Shown: positions 1 to 9,802, counted from the stretch's first letter. The stretch: DNA of 42,832 bases from an uncultured Lentisphaeria bacterium (GCA_949282965.1 CASDQW010000078.1:1-42832), one strand, 5' to 3'. Translations and numbers: made by a program. The notes: generated from the letters alone by a model not told the origin.

Positions 1-2
1 CC

Positions 3-155
3 CGGCAGGTCGAGGAAAAAATCGTCGCGGAAGGGTTCGCGCCGGACCGTTTCGACGTCGGGGAACTGATCCGCATGGCGCGCCGTGCGCTCGCGGAGCG
101 GAAACGGCAGATCCGGCGCGCCCGGGAATGGGAGTCCATTAGCGAAGGGAACCAC
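3..155 (+). other. Coding-like 3' fragment entering from the left edge, end unresolved
   Basis: Frame 3 reads as a charged, helix-like peptide rich in Glu, Arg and Ala (for example GFAPDRFDVGELIRMARR) with GC-rich third positions like the real genes here, so it may be the C-terminus of a gene starting outside the window. That frame has no stop before position 1265 and would run antisense through the whole isomerase gene, which cannot be right. A TAG in frame 2 at 140..142 sits just before the terminator of the opposing gene, so a frameshift (real or sequencing) could explain the missing stop. I do not recognise a family. The reverse strand of this stretch gives no convincing protein. Confidence 0.3.
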
Positions 156-186
156 AAAAAAAGCCCCCGCGCGAGGGCGGGAGCTT
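156..186 (-). terminator. Rho-independent terminator of the pepD-isomerase operon
   Basis: Read on the minus strand, AGCTCCCGC pairs with GCGGGGGCT (one G-T pair) around a six-base loop and is followed directly by a run of T. It lies about 15 bases past the stop codon at 201. The plus strand has no T run here, so it acts only for the leftward operon. Confidence 0.85.
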
Positions 187-200
187 GGAGGCGGTGTCCT

Positions 201-1189
<989 letters not shown>

Positions 1190-1193
<4 letters not shown>

Positions 1194-2671
1194 GATTTCT
1201 GCTCCATCGTAAGGTTTGGTGAAAATAGATCCGGTTCCTGCAGCACCCGGCGCAGGAAACGATAAAAACGCTCTACAGAGGCTATGCCGACCCGTTCCGA
1301 AGGCGAATGCGGATTCTCGATGTCAGGGCCGATCGACAACATGTTCAAGCCGGTTCGACGCGCGGCGAAAATGCCGCATTCAAGTCCGGCATGAACCGCC
1401 ATGCGGCGCGGTTCGGCGGCGAACATTTCCCGGTACAGCGCGGTTATCCGTTTCAGCCAGCAGGTCTCCGGTTGCGGCGTCCAGCCCGGATAGGGATCGG
1501 AGGACTGGACCGATGCGCCGTTTCGAACGCAGCACAGGGCAATGTCCCGGGCGGCGGCGTTGCGTTTCGCATCGTCGAAACTGCGGGTCAGGCACCGGGC
1601 GCGTACTTCGCCCGGAAAGGACTGCACCACTGCCAGGTTGCTGCTGGTCACGGTGGATTGCAGCGTGTCGCTGTATTCCAATACGCCGTTGGGTACCCGG
1701 CGCAGGGCGTCCACCACCTGGCGCGCGGCCTCCTTCGACCAGATGGTTTCCGGAACATCCGCCGGGACGACCGTCATGGCGAATTCCGGGAAAACATCGA
1801 ATTTCCGGCGCAGTTCCCGCGCAATTTCCGCCGCGTGAGCGGCGAGTGTGGGGAGTTCGTCGGGCGGGATCGCCACCAGCGCAGCAGCTTCCCGCGGAAT
1901 GGCGTTGTCGAGCGAGCCACCATGGAATTCCGCAATGCGGCAGGCGTGGTGTCCGGCCAGGAAATCCAGCAGAACACACAGGGCATTGCCGCGGCCGAGC
2001 CCGATATCCGTGCCGGAATGTCCGCCCTTCATGCCGGAGACGGCAATGCGTGCGCCCTTCAGTCCGGATGGGCAGGGGAGGGGATCGGTACGGAAGCAAA
2101 TTTCCAGACGCACTCCGCCGGCGCACCCGAGGCAGAAATCACCTTCGGTTTCCGTGTCAAGATTGAGCAGCAGTCCGCATTCCAGAAACTCCGGATCCAC
2201 TCCGAACGCCCCGGCCATGCCGGTTTCCTCCTGGACGGTGGCCAGCAGCGCGAGCGGACCGGCGTCCAGTCCGGGATCGAGCAGCAGAGCCATGGCGGCG
2301 GCAAGGCCGATACCGTTGTCCGCCCCCAGAGACGTGCGATTGCCGGCACTGGTCATCCAGCCGTCGCGCATTTCAACGGCAATGGGGTCGTGCAGAAAAT
2401 CAAAGACGGTTCCCGCATCCACCTGCGGCACCATGTCCAGATGTCCCTGCAGCAGAATCAGGGGGTGTTGTTCCCGGCCCGGCGCGGCGGGGCGGTCGAT
2501 GCGGAGATTGCCGGCGCGGTCCGTGCGCACGGCAAGGCCGGCGTCGCGTGCCCGTCGGGCGAGCATTTCCCGCAGCGCTTCCTCATGACCGGATGGGTGG
2601 GGAATGGCGCAGATGTCCGTGAATTGTCGCCACAGATCTTCCGGCGCCGGAATTGAACCTTCAGCAGTCAT
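1190..2671 (-). CDS. pepD: Aminoacyl-histidine dipeptidase (PepD, peptidase M20C)
   Basis: A 493-residue cytosolic metallodipeptidase, the usual length for PepD/PepV-type non-specific dipeptidases that cut Xaa-His and other dipeptides. M20 signatures occur in order: IPHPSGHE near the N-terminus, LQGHLDMVPQ (metal His and Asp), SLGADNGIGLAAAMALL (bridging Asp), QEETGMAGAFG (catalytic and metal Glu), LLNLDTE, and the C-terminal HAGLECGIF with the last metal His. A GGAGGAAG ribosome site lies just before the ATG. It is the first gene of a two-gene operon with the sugar isomerase. A perfect 10-bp palindrome (ACAGTACTGT, 2702..2711) lies about 30 bases upstream, next to a weak TATAGA -10 candidate. 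Confidence 0.95.
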
Positions 2672-2804
2672 AGTGAATCTTCCTCCCGGTATTGATTCTA
2701 TACAGTACTGTCGGCGGTGGAAAAATCAACATGCCGATTTTCACCTTTCTGAATTTTCCCCGGTTCCGGACCGTCTTGGTGGCGCGGGGAGGCGGCAGAC
2801 TTGA

Positions 2805-3941
2805 TCAAACCTGCGTTCCGGCTCCGGTATTCCAGTTGTCGTAGCCCGGTCCGAAATCAAATTCCAGCTGGACCGGGCGGGTCAGCTCCTCTTCCGTCGG
2901 GAAATTGGAGACGGTGACGCCGATCAGCCGGACCGGTCTCCGGTCGGCTTCGGTTCGGGGCAGCAACCCGACCGCGATTTCGCCGATGGCTTCACCGTTG
3001 TCCAGAAAATGATGAAAACTGGCCGCACGGGTCACGGTTTGAAAATCATCATAGCGGACTTTCAGCGTTACGGTTCGCCCCGCCAGGTGATGGCGCGCCA
3101 GACGGGAGGCGACTTTGCGCGCCAGACTGCGCAGGACGATGCGGAGCCGCCGCGGGTCGGAGACGTCTTCGGCGAACGTGGTTTCCCGGCCGACGGACTT
3201 GCGCTCGTCGGTTACTTCCACGGGGCGGTCGTCGATGCCGCGGACGATCCGGTAGTAAAACGCGCCGCTTTTGCCGAAATTGGCGGTCAGAATGGCGAGG
3301 TCCAGCTGCTTTAAGTCCCTGCCGGTTCGGATGTTCATGCGCCGCAGCCGCCCGGCGGTTACGCGGCCGATGCCGTAGAATTTTTCGATCGGAAGCGCTT
3401 CCAGAAACGTTTCCACCTGTTCCGGGGGAATGACCGACAAGCCGGCCGGTTTGCGCAGTCCGGAGGCGACTTTGGCCAGAAATTTGTTGCAGGACACCCC
3501 GGCGGAGGCGGTCAGGCCGGTGCGTCGGAAAATGTCCCGCAGAAGTTCCCGGGCCAGCCGGGTGGCGGAAGTGAATCCCCGGCGGTTTTCCGTTACATCC
3601 AGAAAGGCTTCGTCAATGGACATGGGTTCGACCAGTTCGGTATATTCGTGAAAGATGGCCCGTATTTCCGCGGAAACGGCCTGGTATTTGCGCATGTCGC
3701 CGTCCAGAAAAATGCCCTGTGGACAGAGCCGCAGCGCCCGCGCCGTCGGCATGGCTGAATGCACCCCGAAGGCGCGTGCCTCGTAAGAACAGGTGGACAC
3801 CACGCCGCGCCGTTCCGCCGCGCCGCCGACGATGACCGGTTTGCCGCGCAGCTCCGGCCGGTCGCGCTGTTCAATGGAGGCGAAAAAGGCGTCCATGTCG
3901 ACGTGAATGATCTTCCGCACCGGTTCCGATTCGGCGGTCAT
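2805..3941 (-). CDS. dinB: DNA polymerase IV (Y family)
   Basis: A 378-residue translesion polymerase. The palm motif IIHVDMDAFFASIEQ (residues 11-25, catalytic Asp15), the fingers YEARAFGVHSAMP (about 53-65) and the second catalytic pair in SIDEAFLDV (Asp110, Glu111) are intact. The helix-hairpin-helix region KFYGIGRVTAGRL and the little-finger domain follow. The C-terminus carries VQLEFDF, a plausible beta-clamp binding motif. It is preceded at 16 bases by a secreted Pro-rich protein gene, probably in one transcript. No recognisable LexA box was seen upstream, so SOS control is not evident. Confidence 0.97.
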   Translation of the reverse strand: MTAESEPVRKIIHVDMDAFFASIEQRDRPELRGKPVIVGGAAERRGVVSTCSYEARAFGVHSAMPTARALRLCPQGIFLDGDMRKYQAVSAEIRAIFHEYTELVEPMSIDEAFLDVTENRRGFTSATRLARELLRDIFRRTGLTASAGVSCNKFLAKVASGLRKPAGLSVIPPEQVETFLEALPIEKFYGIGRVTAGRLRRMNIRTGRDLKQLDLAILTANFGKSGAFYYRIVRGIDDRPVEVTDERKSVGRETTFAEDVSDPRRLRIVLRSLARKVASRLARHHLAGRTVTLKVRYDDFQTVTRAASFHHFLDNGEAIGEIAVGLLPRTEADRRPVRLIGVTVSNFPTEEELTRPVQLEFDFGPGYDNWNTGAGTQV

Positions 3942-3957
3942 GATACGTTCCCCGCTT

Positions 3958-4614
3958 TCAGCGCCGGCGTAACCCTCCGGGCGTGGAGCGGAGCCGTGGA
4001 ACGGACGCAGGACGCGACGGACTGGACGGCATTTGATACTGTTTCAGCCGGATCCGCGCCGGGGTGTCGGCCGGGGCGGGGAGGGAGCGGGATGCCGGCA
4101 GCCGGGACCCGCGCAGCCGGACGGATGCGGGAATGTCCTGTTTTTCCGGACGCAGCGGAGAGGAAACGGCTTGGGCCGGGGTGAGTTCGCCGCGCGGTGT
4201 CGGCTGCGGAATTTGATGCCAGTACCACGGGTCCCGGGCAAAAGACGGCGTCCAGGGCGGTGGAATTTTCCACCAGTACCATGGGGTGTAACCGGATGGC
4301 CCGGGGCCGGTCCAGGTATGCCGGAGTCCCGGGCGGCGGCTGCCGCCGGACCCGGTCAGGATGGAAGGGGGTTCCGAACGTGTCGGGGATTCGGGTACCA
4401 GCCGGACCGACGGGGTTGGCGTCTGAGTCTGAGTCTGAGACGGACGAAGCCGGGGGCCGACGGCGGTGTTGGCGGGGGCGGGTTGCGGTTGGGCGGACGC
4501 TGTTGGGGCAGGGGCCGCGGCGGGTTCCGCTTGGGACGCAGGAACGGCAGCATCCTCCGCGCTGTACGCGGACAAAAGAGCACACAGACAGAAAAACAAC
4601 AGAAACCGTTTCAT
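3958..4614 (-). CDS. Secreted proline/tryptophan-rich protein of unknown function
   Basis: The protein starts MKRFLLFFCLCALLSAYSA, a clear signal peptide, and is then of low complexity: an Ala/Pro segment, a QTQTQTPTP stretch, and two related Trp-rich blocks, GYTPWYWWKIPPPWT and DPWYWHQIPQPTPRG. The C-terminal part is rich in Pro, Ser and Arg. No domain is recognised. Exported Pro-rich proteins of this type often associate with the cell wall or envelope, but that is only a guess. An in-frame ATG at 4641 would add nine residues before the signal peptide, but it falls inside a good promoter (4621..4649), so 4614 is preferred. dinB follows after 16 bases. Confidence 0.6.
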   Translation of the reverse strand: MKRFLLFFCLCALLSAYSAEDAAVPASQAEPAAAPAPTASAQPQPAPANTAVGPRLRPSQTQTQTPTPSVRLVPESPTRSEPPSILTGSGGSRRPGLRHTWTGPGPSGYTPWYWWKIPPPWTPSFARDPWYWHQIPQPTPRGELTPAQAVSSPLRPEKQDIPASVRLRGSRLPASRSLPAPADTPARIRLKQYQMPSSPSRPASVPRLRSTPGGLRRR

Positions 4615-4620
4615 GATGAA

Positions 4621-4649
4621 AAGATATTCCGTCATTTTCATTTTGTCAA
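4621..4649 (-). promoter_or_regulatory. Sigma70-like promoter of the Pro-rich protein-dinB operon
   Basis: On the minus strand, TTGACA (perfect -35) and TATCTT are separated by 17 bases. The expected transcription start is at about 4614, the A of the preferred ATG, so the mRNA would be leaderless or nearly so. Confidence 0.5.
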
Positions 4650-4661
4650 ATCAATTCCGGC

Positions 4662-4690
4662 TTGCAGCACTCCGGTTCCGAATGTAAATT
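4662..4690 (+). promoter_or_regulatory. Candidate promoter of recN
   Basis: TTGCAG and TAAATT are separated by 17 bases, ending 28 bases before the recN ATG. The match is only moderate. It diverges from the promoter at 4621..4649. Confidence 0.4.
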
Positions 4691-4718
4691 GTAGGAAAAA
4701 TGATTCGGAAATCCGATT

Positions 4719-6377
4719 ATGCTCTCATACCTGAAAATCGAAAATCTGGCCCTGATCGAACACACCGAAGTGGAGTTTGAACGCGGCTTCAACGTCATTA
4801 CCGGCGAGAGCGGCGCGGGCAAATCGATTCTGCTGGAAGCGGTTTCCCTGCTGCTCGGTGACCGCGCCGACCGGACGGTCATCCGTGCCGGGGCGGACCG
4901 TTGCGAGATCTGCGGCGTGTTTCTGCTGGCGCCGGAAACTGTGACGGAATTGCTGCCGGCGCTGGAAACGGCGGAAATCCCCTTCGATCCCGACCAGCCG
5001 GAGCTGCATCTGCGGCGCATTATTACCGCTTCCGGCGGGCGCTGTCATGTCAACAACGTACCGGTGACGGTCCGGGTGTTGCGGGAAATCGGCGAACTGC
5101 TGATCGACGTGCACGGGGCCAATGAACATCAATCCCTGGCCTCCCGGACACGCCAGCTGGAGCTGCTGGACCGTTACGCCGGGGTCGAACCGCTGCGGGA
5201 GGCCTGTGCGAAAATCTGTGCGGAACTTGCGGAGCTCCGGGAGGAACGGGCCGCTTTTGCCGCATCGCAGCCTTCCGCTGTGGAAGCCGGACATCTGGAA
5301 ATGCTCGTGGAGGAGATCGAACGGGTTTCACCCCGGCCCGGCGAAGACGAGGAGTTGACCGCCCGCCACCGTCTGGCGGCCAATGCCCGGGAAATCATGG
5401 AGGAGAGCGCCCGACTGTCGGCGCTTTTGAGCGATGCCGAGGACTCCGTGGCCGACCGGCTGTCGGAAGCGTACCGGATGCTGCAGAATCTGGCGCGGCT
5501 GGATGAGAAAAAGGGGGGCGAACTTCTGGAGCGTTGCGGCCTTGCTGCGGAAACCATCCGGGAGCTGGCGGCGGACATCGCCGATTTCGGTGGCGGAGTG
5601 GAGATGAACGAAGCGGAATTTCAGGAGCTGGAGAACCGCCTGAGTGCGCTGCATTCTCTCAAACGCCGTTATGGGCCGTCGCTGGAACAGGTTCAGGAGA
5701 CGCTGGAGGAGGCCCGGACCCGGCTGGAGGCTTACCGTAACGGCGATGCGCGGCGGGCGGAATGGGAGCGGCGGGAACGGACATTGCTGACGCAGCTCCA
5801 GGAGGCCGCCGACCGGTTGACGGAACGCCGCCGGGCGCGTGCAGCCGATTTCACGGCTGAGGTTGGTGCCAGACTGCGGGCAATCGGTTTTGCCGCGGGG
5901 ACATTGACGGCGGAGTTCACCCGGCTGGAACCGGGAGAGAACGGGCAGGATCAGCTGGAATTGCTGTTTTCGGCCAATCCCGGTGAACCGGCGCTGCCGC
6001 TGCGCAAGATCGCCAGCAGCGGGGAATTGTCCCGGCTGATGCTGGCGTTGAAAACGGTGCTTTGCGATGCCGACCGGGTGCCGGTGGCGGTTTTCGATGA
6101 AATCGACGTCAACATCGGCGGAGAGACCGCGGCACGGGTCGGCGCGGAATTGCGGGCGCTGGGGGAAAAGCGGCAGTTGCTGGCCATTTCCCACCTGCCG
6201 CAGGTGGCGGCGCGGGGGGATGCGCATTTCGCAGTGGACAAAGCCGTGGAACATGGCCGTACGATTTCCCGCATCGTCCGGCTGAGCGGCGCAGCGCGGC
6301 AGCGGGAAATCGCCCGGATGCTCGGCGGAGGGGCGGCGGCACTGGCGCATGCCGGAGAGCTGCTGCAACATTCATGA
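4719..6377 (+). CDS. recN: DNA repair protein RecN (SMC-like ATPase)
   Basis: A 552-residue, full-length RecN, which acts in double-strand break repair with RecA. The N-terminus LKIENLALIEHTEVEFERGFNVI leads into Walker A GESGAGKS (residues 29-36). The middle is a Glu/Arg/Ala-rich coiled coil (roughly 150-380). The ABC signature SSGELSRLMLALK (about 432) and Walker B VAVFDEIDVNIGG (about 455) follow, then the H-loop region LLAISHLPQVAARGD. The stop overlaps the start of the next gene by four bases. recBCD lies elsewhere in the same window, so both end-processing and break-repair genes are present. Confidence 0.97.
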   Translation: MLSYLKIENLALIEHTEVEFERGFNVITGESGAGKSILLEAVSLLLGDRADRTVIRAGADRCEICGVFLLAPETVTELLPALETAEIPFDPDQPELHLRRIITASGGRCHVNNVPVTVRVLREIGELLIDVHGANEHQSLASRTRQLELLDRYAGVEPLREACAKICAELAELREERAAFAASQPSAVEAGHLEMLVEEIERVSPRPGEDEELTARHRLAANAREIMEESARLSALLSDAEDSVADRLSEAYRMLQNLARLDEKKGGELLERCGLAAETIRELAADIADFGGGVEMNEAEFQELENRLSALHSLKRRYGPSLEQVQETLEEARTRLEAYRNGDARRAEWERRERTLLTQLQEAADRLTERRRARAADFTAEVGARLRAIGFAAGTLTAEFTRLEPGENGQDQLELLFSANPGEPALPLRKIASSGELSRLMLALKTVLCDADRVPVAVFDEIDVNIGGETAARVGAELRALGEKRQLLAISHLPQVAARGDAHFAVDKAVEHGRTISRIVRLSGAARQREIARMLGGGAAALAHAGELLQHS

Positions 6378-7402
6378 CGGGATCGGACGCATTGAAACAA
6401 CGGGTGATCTCCACGCGCATTTCCCGGAATCGCGGCGCGGGATGGACGTTGCTGGACTATCTGGCCGCGCGTTTCACCTACCGGGACCGGGACGGCTGGC
6501 GGGAGCGGATCGCCGCCGGAGAGTTGCGGATCAACGGCGTGACGGCGCCGCCGGAACGGGTGCTTGCGGAGGGCGAGTTGCTCAGTTATCATCCCGGCGA
6601 TCTGCCGGAACCGCCGGTTGATCTTACCTGGCGCGTGGTGTACGAGGACGAGCACTTCCGAATCATCGACAAATCCGGAAATCTTCCGGTTCATCCCGCC
6701 GGTCCCTTCTACCGGCATACGCTGTGGTTTGAGCTGCGCCGCGCTTTCGGCGGCATTCATCTCGTCAACCGTCTCGACCGGGAAACCTCGGGACTGCTGC
6801 TGGTCGCGGGGCACGCTGAGGCCGCGCGAAGGCTCTCCCGGACGGTGTGTCGGAAAGAATATCTGGCGCTGGTTTTCGGCGCATTCACGGATCCGGTGGA
6901 GGCCGAAGGGATGCTGCTTCCGGATTCCGGCAGTGCGGTGCGCAAGAAACGGCGGTTCGTGTTTGCCGGGACGGCGGCTTCGGAGGGCAGGGGGGAGTTT
7001 GCCGCGACCCGGCTGGAACCGGTGGCGGTGCGAGCCGACGTTTCGCTGGTGCGGGCGCTGCCGCGGACCGGGCGGCTGCACCAGATCCGGGCGACGCTGT
7101 GTTCGCTGGGATTTCCGCTGCTGGGCGACAAGTTGTACGGGCCGGACGAGCGGATCTATCTGAAAATCCGCGAGAACCGGATCGATGCCGCGGACCGGGC
7201 GCTGCTGCGAATGCCGCGTCAGGCGCTTCATGCGGCATCGTTGACGTTCCGTCATCCGTTTACCGGGCGGGAGGTGCATGTGGAATCGCCGCTGCCGGAG
7301 GATTTTCGTACCGTCTGGGAGCGGGCGGGGGAGACGGCGGAAACGGGGGCGGTTTTTTCGGAAAATTTGTGTGCAAAAGCGGAAAAACGCGATATGTTAT
7401 AG
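6374..7402 (+). CDS. RluA-family rRNA/tRNA pseudouridine synthase
   Basis: A 342-residue protein with an N-terminal S4-like RNA-binding segment (LLDYLAARF to ELRINGV, about 25-60) and a catalytic domain with HLVNRLDRETSGLLL, the RluA motif with the catalytic Asp. Later motifs RTGRLHQIRATL and GFPLLGDKLYG, typical of the family, are present. It converts specific uridines in rRNA or tRNA to pseudouridine, but the target (RluC, RluD or other type) cannot be chosen from sequence alone. Translation is coupled to recN by an ATGA overlap. mraY follows 36 bases later. Confidence 0.92.
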   Translation: MTGSDALKQRVISTRISRNRGAGWTLLDYLAARFTYRDRDGWRERIAAGELRINGVTAPPERVLAEGELLSYHPGDLPEPPVDLTWRVVYEDEHFRIIDKSGNLPVHPAGPFYRHTLWFELRRAFGGIHLVNRLDRETSGLLLVAGHAEAARRLSRTVCRKEYLALVFGAFTDPVEAEGMLLPDSGSAVRKKRRFVFAGTAASEGRGEFAATRLEPVAVRADVSLVRALPRTGRLHQIRATLCSLGFPLLGDKLYGPDERIYLKIRENRIDAADRALLRMPRQALHAASLTFRHPFTGREVHVESPLPEDFRTVWERAGETAETGAVFSENLCAKAEKRDML

Positions 7403-7438
7403 CGCGGTTTTCAAACGAAGGAGTAGAAAGGTTTTTCC

Positions 7439-8533
7439 ATGCTGTTCTGGTTGTCGAATTTCAGTGACTGTTTCGGTCCGCTGCGGCTGTTTGAATACGT
7501 AACATTCCGGGCCGGCGGCGCCGCAGTGACCGCCTTTTTGCTGGTGCTGCTGCTGGGCGGGCGCACCGCGCGGTGGCTGCGGAAACTCAATGCCCGGGCG
7601 GCCAGCCGCTATGCCGATCTGTTTCCGCCGGAATGGGTGGACAAGGAAAAGGAACGCACCCCCTGCATGGGGGGATTGCTGATCATCGGCGCATTGCTGG
7701 TCAGTGCGTTTTTGTGGTCGCTGATCTGGCATCCGATTTTTCTGACGCTGGCGGGGGCGACGGCGGCGTTTGCGGCAATCGGTTTTGTGGACGATTACCG
7801 GAAGGTGGTGAAAAAAGATCGCGACGGTCTTCCCGGAAAACTGAAGTTGTGTGGACAGTTTCTGGTAGCGGGGCTGGCGGTCTGGTATCTCTGCGCGCAG
7901 CCGGGCATCGGCGAATATATGAGCCAGCTGATGTTGCCGTTTTTCAAGGCGCCGGTCTGGAGCAACCGGATTCTGGTGCCGTTGTTTGCCGTGGTGGTGA
8001 TCGTCGGCGCGTCGAACGCGGTGAACCTGACCGACGGCAAGGACGGACTGGCGACCGGCTGTACGATTTTTTGTACGATGACCTATCTGGTTTTCGCTTA
8101 TTTGATGGGGCACAAGGTCTTTGCGGAATATTTGAACATTCCTTTCATTGCCGGGATCAGCGAAGCGGTGGTGTTTGCGGCGGCGCTGATCGGCAGCTGC
8201 ATCGGATTTCTGTGGCACAACTGCCATCCGGCCTCCATGTTCATGGGCGACACCGGCAGTCTGGCTCTGGGGGGGGCGGTCGGATTGCTGGCGGTGCTGG
8301 CACGGCAGGAAATTTTGCTGGTGCTGGTCGGCGGCGTGTTTGTCATGGAGGCGCTGTCAGTAATCTTGCAGGTGGGGTCCTTCAAGTTGACGGGCCGGCG
8401 TATTTTCCTGTGTGCGCCGATTCACCACCATTTTGAACGCAAGGGGTGGACGGAAACCCAGATTGTGGTGCGTTTCTGGATTCTCTCCGGCGTTTTTGCG
8501 CTGCTGGCGATCGCCACGCTGAAACTGCGTTAA
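7439..8533 (+). CDS. mraY: Phospho-N-acetylmuramoyl-pentapeptide transferase
   Basis: A 364-residue integral membrane enzyme that makes lipid I from UDP-MurNAc-pentapeptide and undecaprenyl phosphate. About ten hydrophobic segments are visible. MraY signatures include CMGGLLIIGALL, GFVDDYRK, NLTDGKDGLATG, MFMGDTGSLALGG and the C-terminal APIHHHFERKGW. mraY normally lies in the division and cell-wall (dcw) cluster. Here it stands outside it, behind recN and an RNA modification gene. Two purine-rich ribosome site candidates precede the ATG. A strong hairpin without a T run follows the stop. Confidence 0.96.
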   Translation: MLFWLSNFSDCFGPLRLFEYVTFRAGGAAVTAFLLVLLLGGRTARWLRKLNARAASRYADLFPPEWVDKEKERTPCMGGLLIIGALLVSAFLWSLIWHPIFLTLAGATAAFAAIGFVDDYRKVVKKDRDGLPGKLKLCGQFLVAGLAVWYLCAQPGIGEYMSQLMLPFFKAPVWSNRILVPLFAVVVIVGASNAVNLTDGKDGLATGCTIFCTMTYLVFAYLMGHKVFAEYLNIPFIAGISEAVVFAAALIGSCIGFLWHNCHPASMFMGDTGSLALGGAVGLLAVLARQEILLVLVGGVFVMEALSVILQVGSFKLTGRRIFLCAPIHHHFERKGWTETQIVVRFWILSGVFALLAIATLKLR

Positions 8534-8550
8534 ACGCCCGGATGCAGACA

Positions 8551-8586
8551 GTGCGGGCGGCATCCATGCGGATGGCCGCGCCGCAC
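8551..8586. terminator. Long GC-rich hairpin between convergent genes (no T run)
   Basis: GTGCGG, GCGG and CATCC pair with GGATG, CCGC and CCGCAC around an ATGC loop with two bulged G residues. The structure sits in the 72-base gap between the stops of mraY (plus) and the isomerase (minus). It lacks a U-tract on either side, so it could be a Rho-assisted stop or an mRNA 3'-end stabiliser rather than a classic terminator. Confidence 0.45.
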
Positions 8587-8605
8587 CCTGGGCGGAAAAG
8601 TGGTG

Positions 8606-9364
8606 TCAGCGCACGAAGTTTTCCATCAGAAACGTCCGGCTGTCGCTCAGCGATTCGAACGGGCTTTTCTGACAGACGTCCTGCTCGATGATGAAATATT
8701 CCACTCCGGCCGCTTCTCCGGCGGCAATGATTTCCGGCCAGTTGAGATTCCCCTGACCGATCGGGCGCATGGCTCTTTCGCCTTGAATGATGCCGAAATC
8801 CTTCAAATGCAGCAACGGCTGCCGCCCCGGGAATTTTTTGATCCAGGCCACCGGGTCGCAGCCGCCGGCTTGAACCCAGAACGTATCCAGTTCCGCCCGC
8901 AGCGCCGGGGCGTGATCGTAGATGATGTCCAGCCAGATCTGACCGTCGAATCGTTCGAATTCATGGGCGTGGTTGTGGTAGGACAAGGTGATGCCGGCGG
9001 CCGCCATGGTTTCGGCGGCGACGTTGAGTTTTTCAGCCAGGCGGACGGCCTCCGCGTAGCTGGTTGGTTTTTCGTGGGGGAAGGGATAGGCGGTGTGGCG
9101 GCACCCCAGGCGATGCAGGTGGTCAATGACCGCCTGGGTACGTTCCACGATATCCGCGGCTTTTTCATGGGTGGCGCAGCAGACCAGGCCTTCGCCGGCG
9201 AGGATGGCGGCCAATTCGCTGTCCTCAATGGGGCCGAGGCCTGAGAGCTGGACGGTGTCGAAGCCGATTTTTCGAACTTTCTTCAAGGTGTCGGCGATAT
9301 CGGACGGGGTTTTGAGAAACTCTCTCAAGGTGTACATCTGGGCGGCGATCTGTGATGGTTTCAT
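8606..9364 (-). CDS. Sugar phosphate isomerase/epimerase, TIM barrel (short form)
   Basis: A 252-residue member of the xylose isomerase-like TIM-barrel family. KKVRKIGFDTVQLSGLGPIE near the N-terminus, LSYHNHAHEFERF, AELDTFWVQAGGCDPV, LLHLKDFG and FIIEQDV give the usual ordered metal-site strands. This pattern is common in uncharacterised isomerases of sugar-degrading bacteria. It is cytoplasmic, with no signal peptide. The gene lies 30 bases downstream of a PqqD-like small protein on the same strand, an odd partner. It is only distantly similar to the isomerase at 201..1193. The substrate is unknown. Confidence 0.9.
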   Translation of the reverse strand: MKPSQIAAQMYTLREFLKTPSDIADTLKKVRKIGFDTVQLSGLGPIEDSELAAILAGEGLVCCATHEKAADIVERTQAVIDHLHRLGCRHTAYPFPHEKPTSYAEAVRLAEKLNVAAETMAAAGITLSYHNHAHEFERFDGQIWLDIIYDHAPALRAELDTFWVQAGGCDPVAWIKKFPGRQPLLHLKDFGIIQGERAMRPIGQGNLNWPEIIAAGEAAGVEYFIIEQDVCQKSPFESLSDSRTFLMENFVR

Positions 9365-9394
9365 GGTGATTCCTTTGCATGAATAGTGGCATAT

Positions 9395-9646
9395 TCAGGA
9401 TGCGAGAAAGCCGTGTTCGGTCAGTTGTTCCAGGAACGTATCCAGATCGGCGGCAACTTCGGGCGGCGCATCGGTGCGGCAGGCGAGTTCCTGAAGAATT
9501 CCGTGGCGTTCGGCGCCTCCCGCCAGTGATTTCCAGATCAGCGTCGCAGTCGGGTTCAGTCCGAAGGCACGTCCCGTATTCGGATCGAAAAGAATGCCGG
9601 AGCCGTCAATTTCTTCCTGAAAAACAATTTGCGGATTGATTTTCAT
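9395..9646 (-). CDS. PqqD-like small protein
   Basis: An 83-residue protein with the PqqD-family pattern: NPQIVFQEEIDGSGILFDP, then AFGLNPTATLIWKSL and a helical C-terminus ending in LDTFLEQLTEHGFL. PqqD folds are peptide-recognition elements that present ribosomal peptides to radical SAM enzymes, but stand-alone relatives of unknown role are common. The start at 9646 follows GGGGAGAGG. A longer reading upstream would cross a terminator and is not credible. No radical SAM protein or precursor peptide was found nearby. The next gene is a sugar isomerase 30 bases away. Confidence 0.7.
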   Translation of the reverse strand: MKINPQIVFQEEIDGSGILFDPNTGRAFGLNPTATLIWKSLAGGAERHGILQELACRTDAPPEVAADLDTFLEQLTEHGFLAS

Positions 9647-9802
9647 AAACGCCTCTCCCCGTTTTGCCAGCGATTCCCGAAGGCGCTTGCCGTCGATCTG
9701 TTGCTGTAATATACATGGTTTTTGTGGAAAAACAGCCAGCTTCTTTTTTTTTACCAGAAAATACCGCATGGATGGGTGCTTGGTGAGCAGGTGAGGGCTG
9801 AC

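Noticed and set aside
4600..4720. Possible LexA (SOS) boxes upstream of recN and dinB
   Set aside because: No CTGT-N8-ACAG or GAAC-N4-GTTC palindrome was seen between the two divergent genes.
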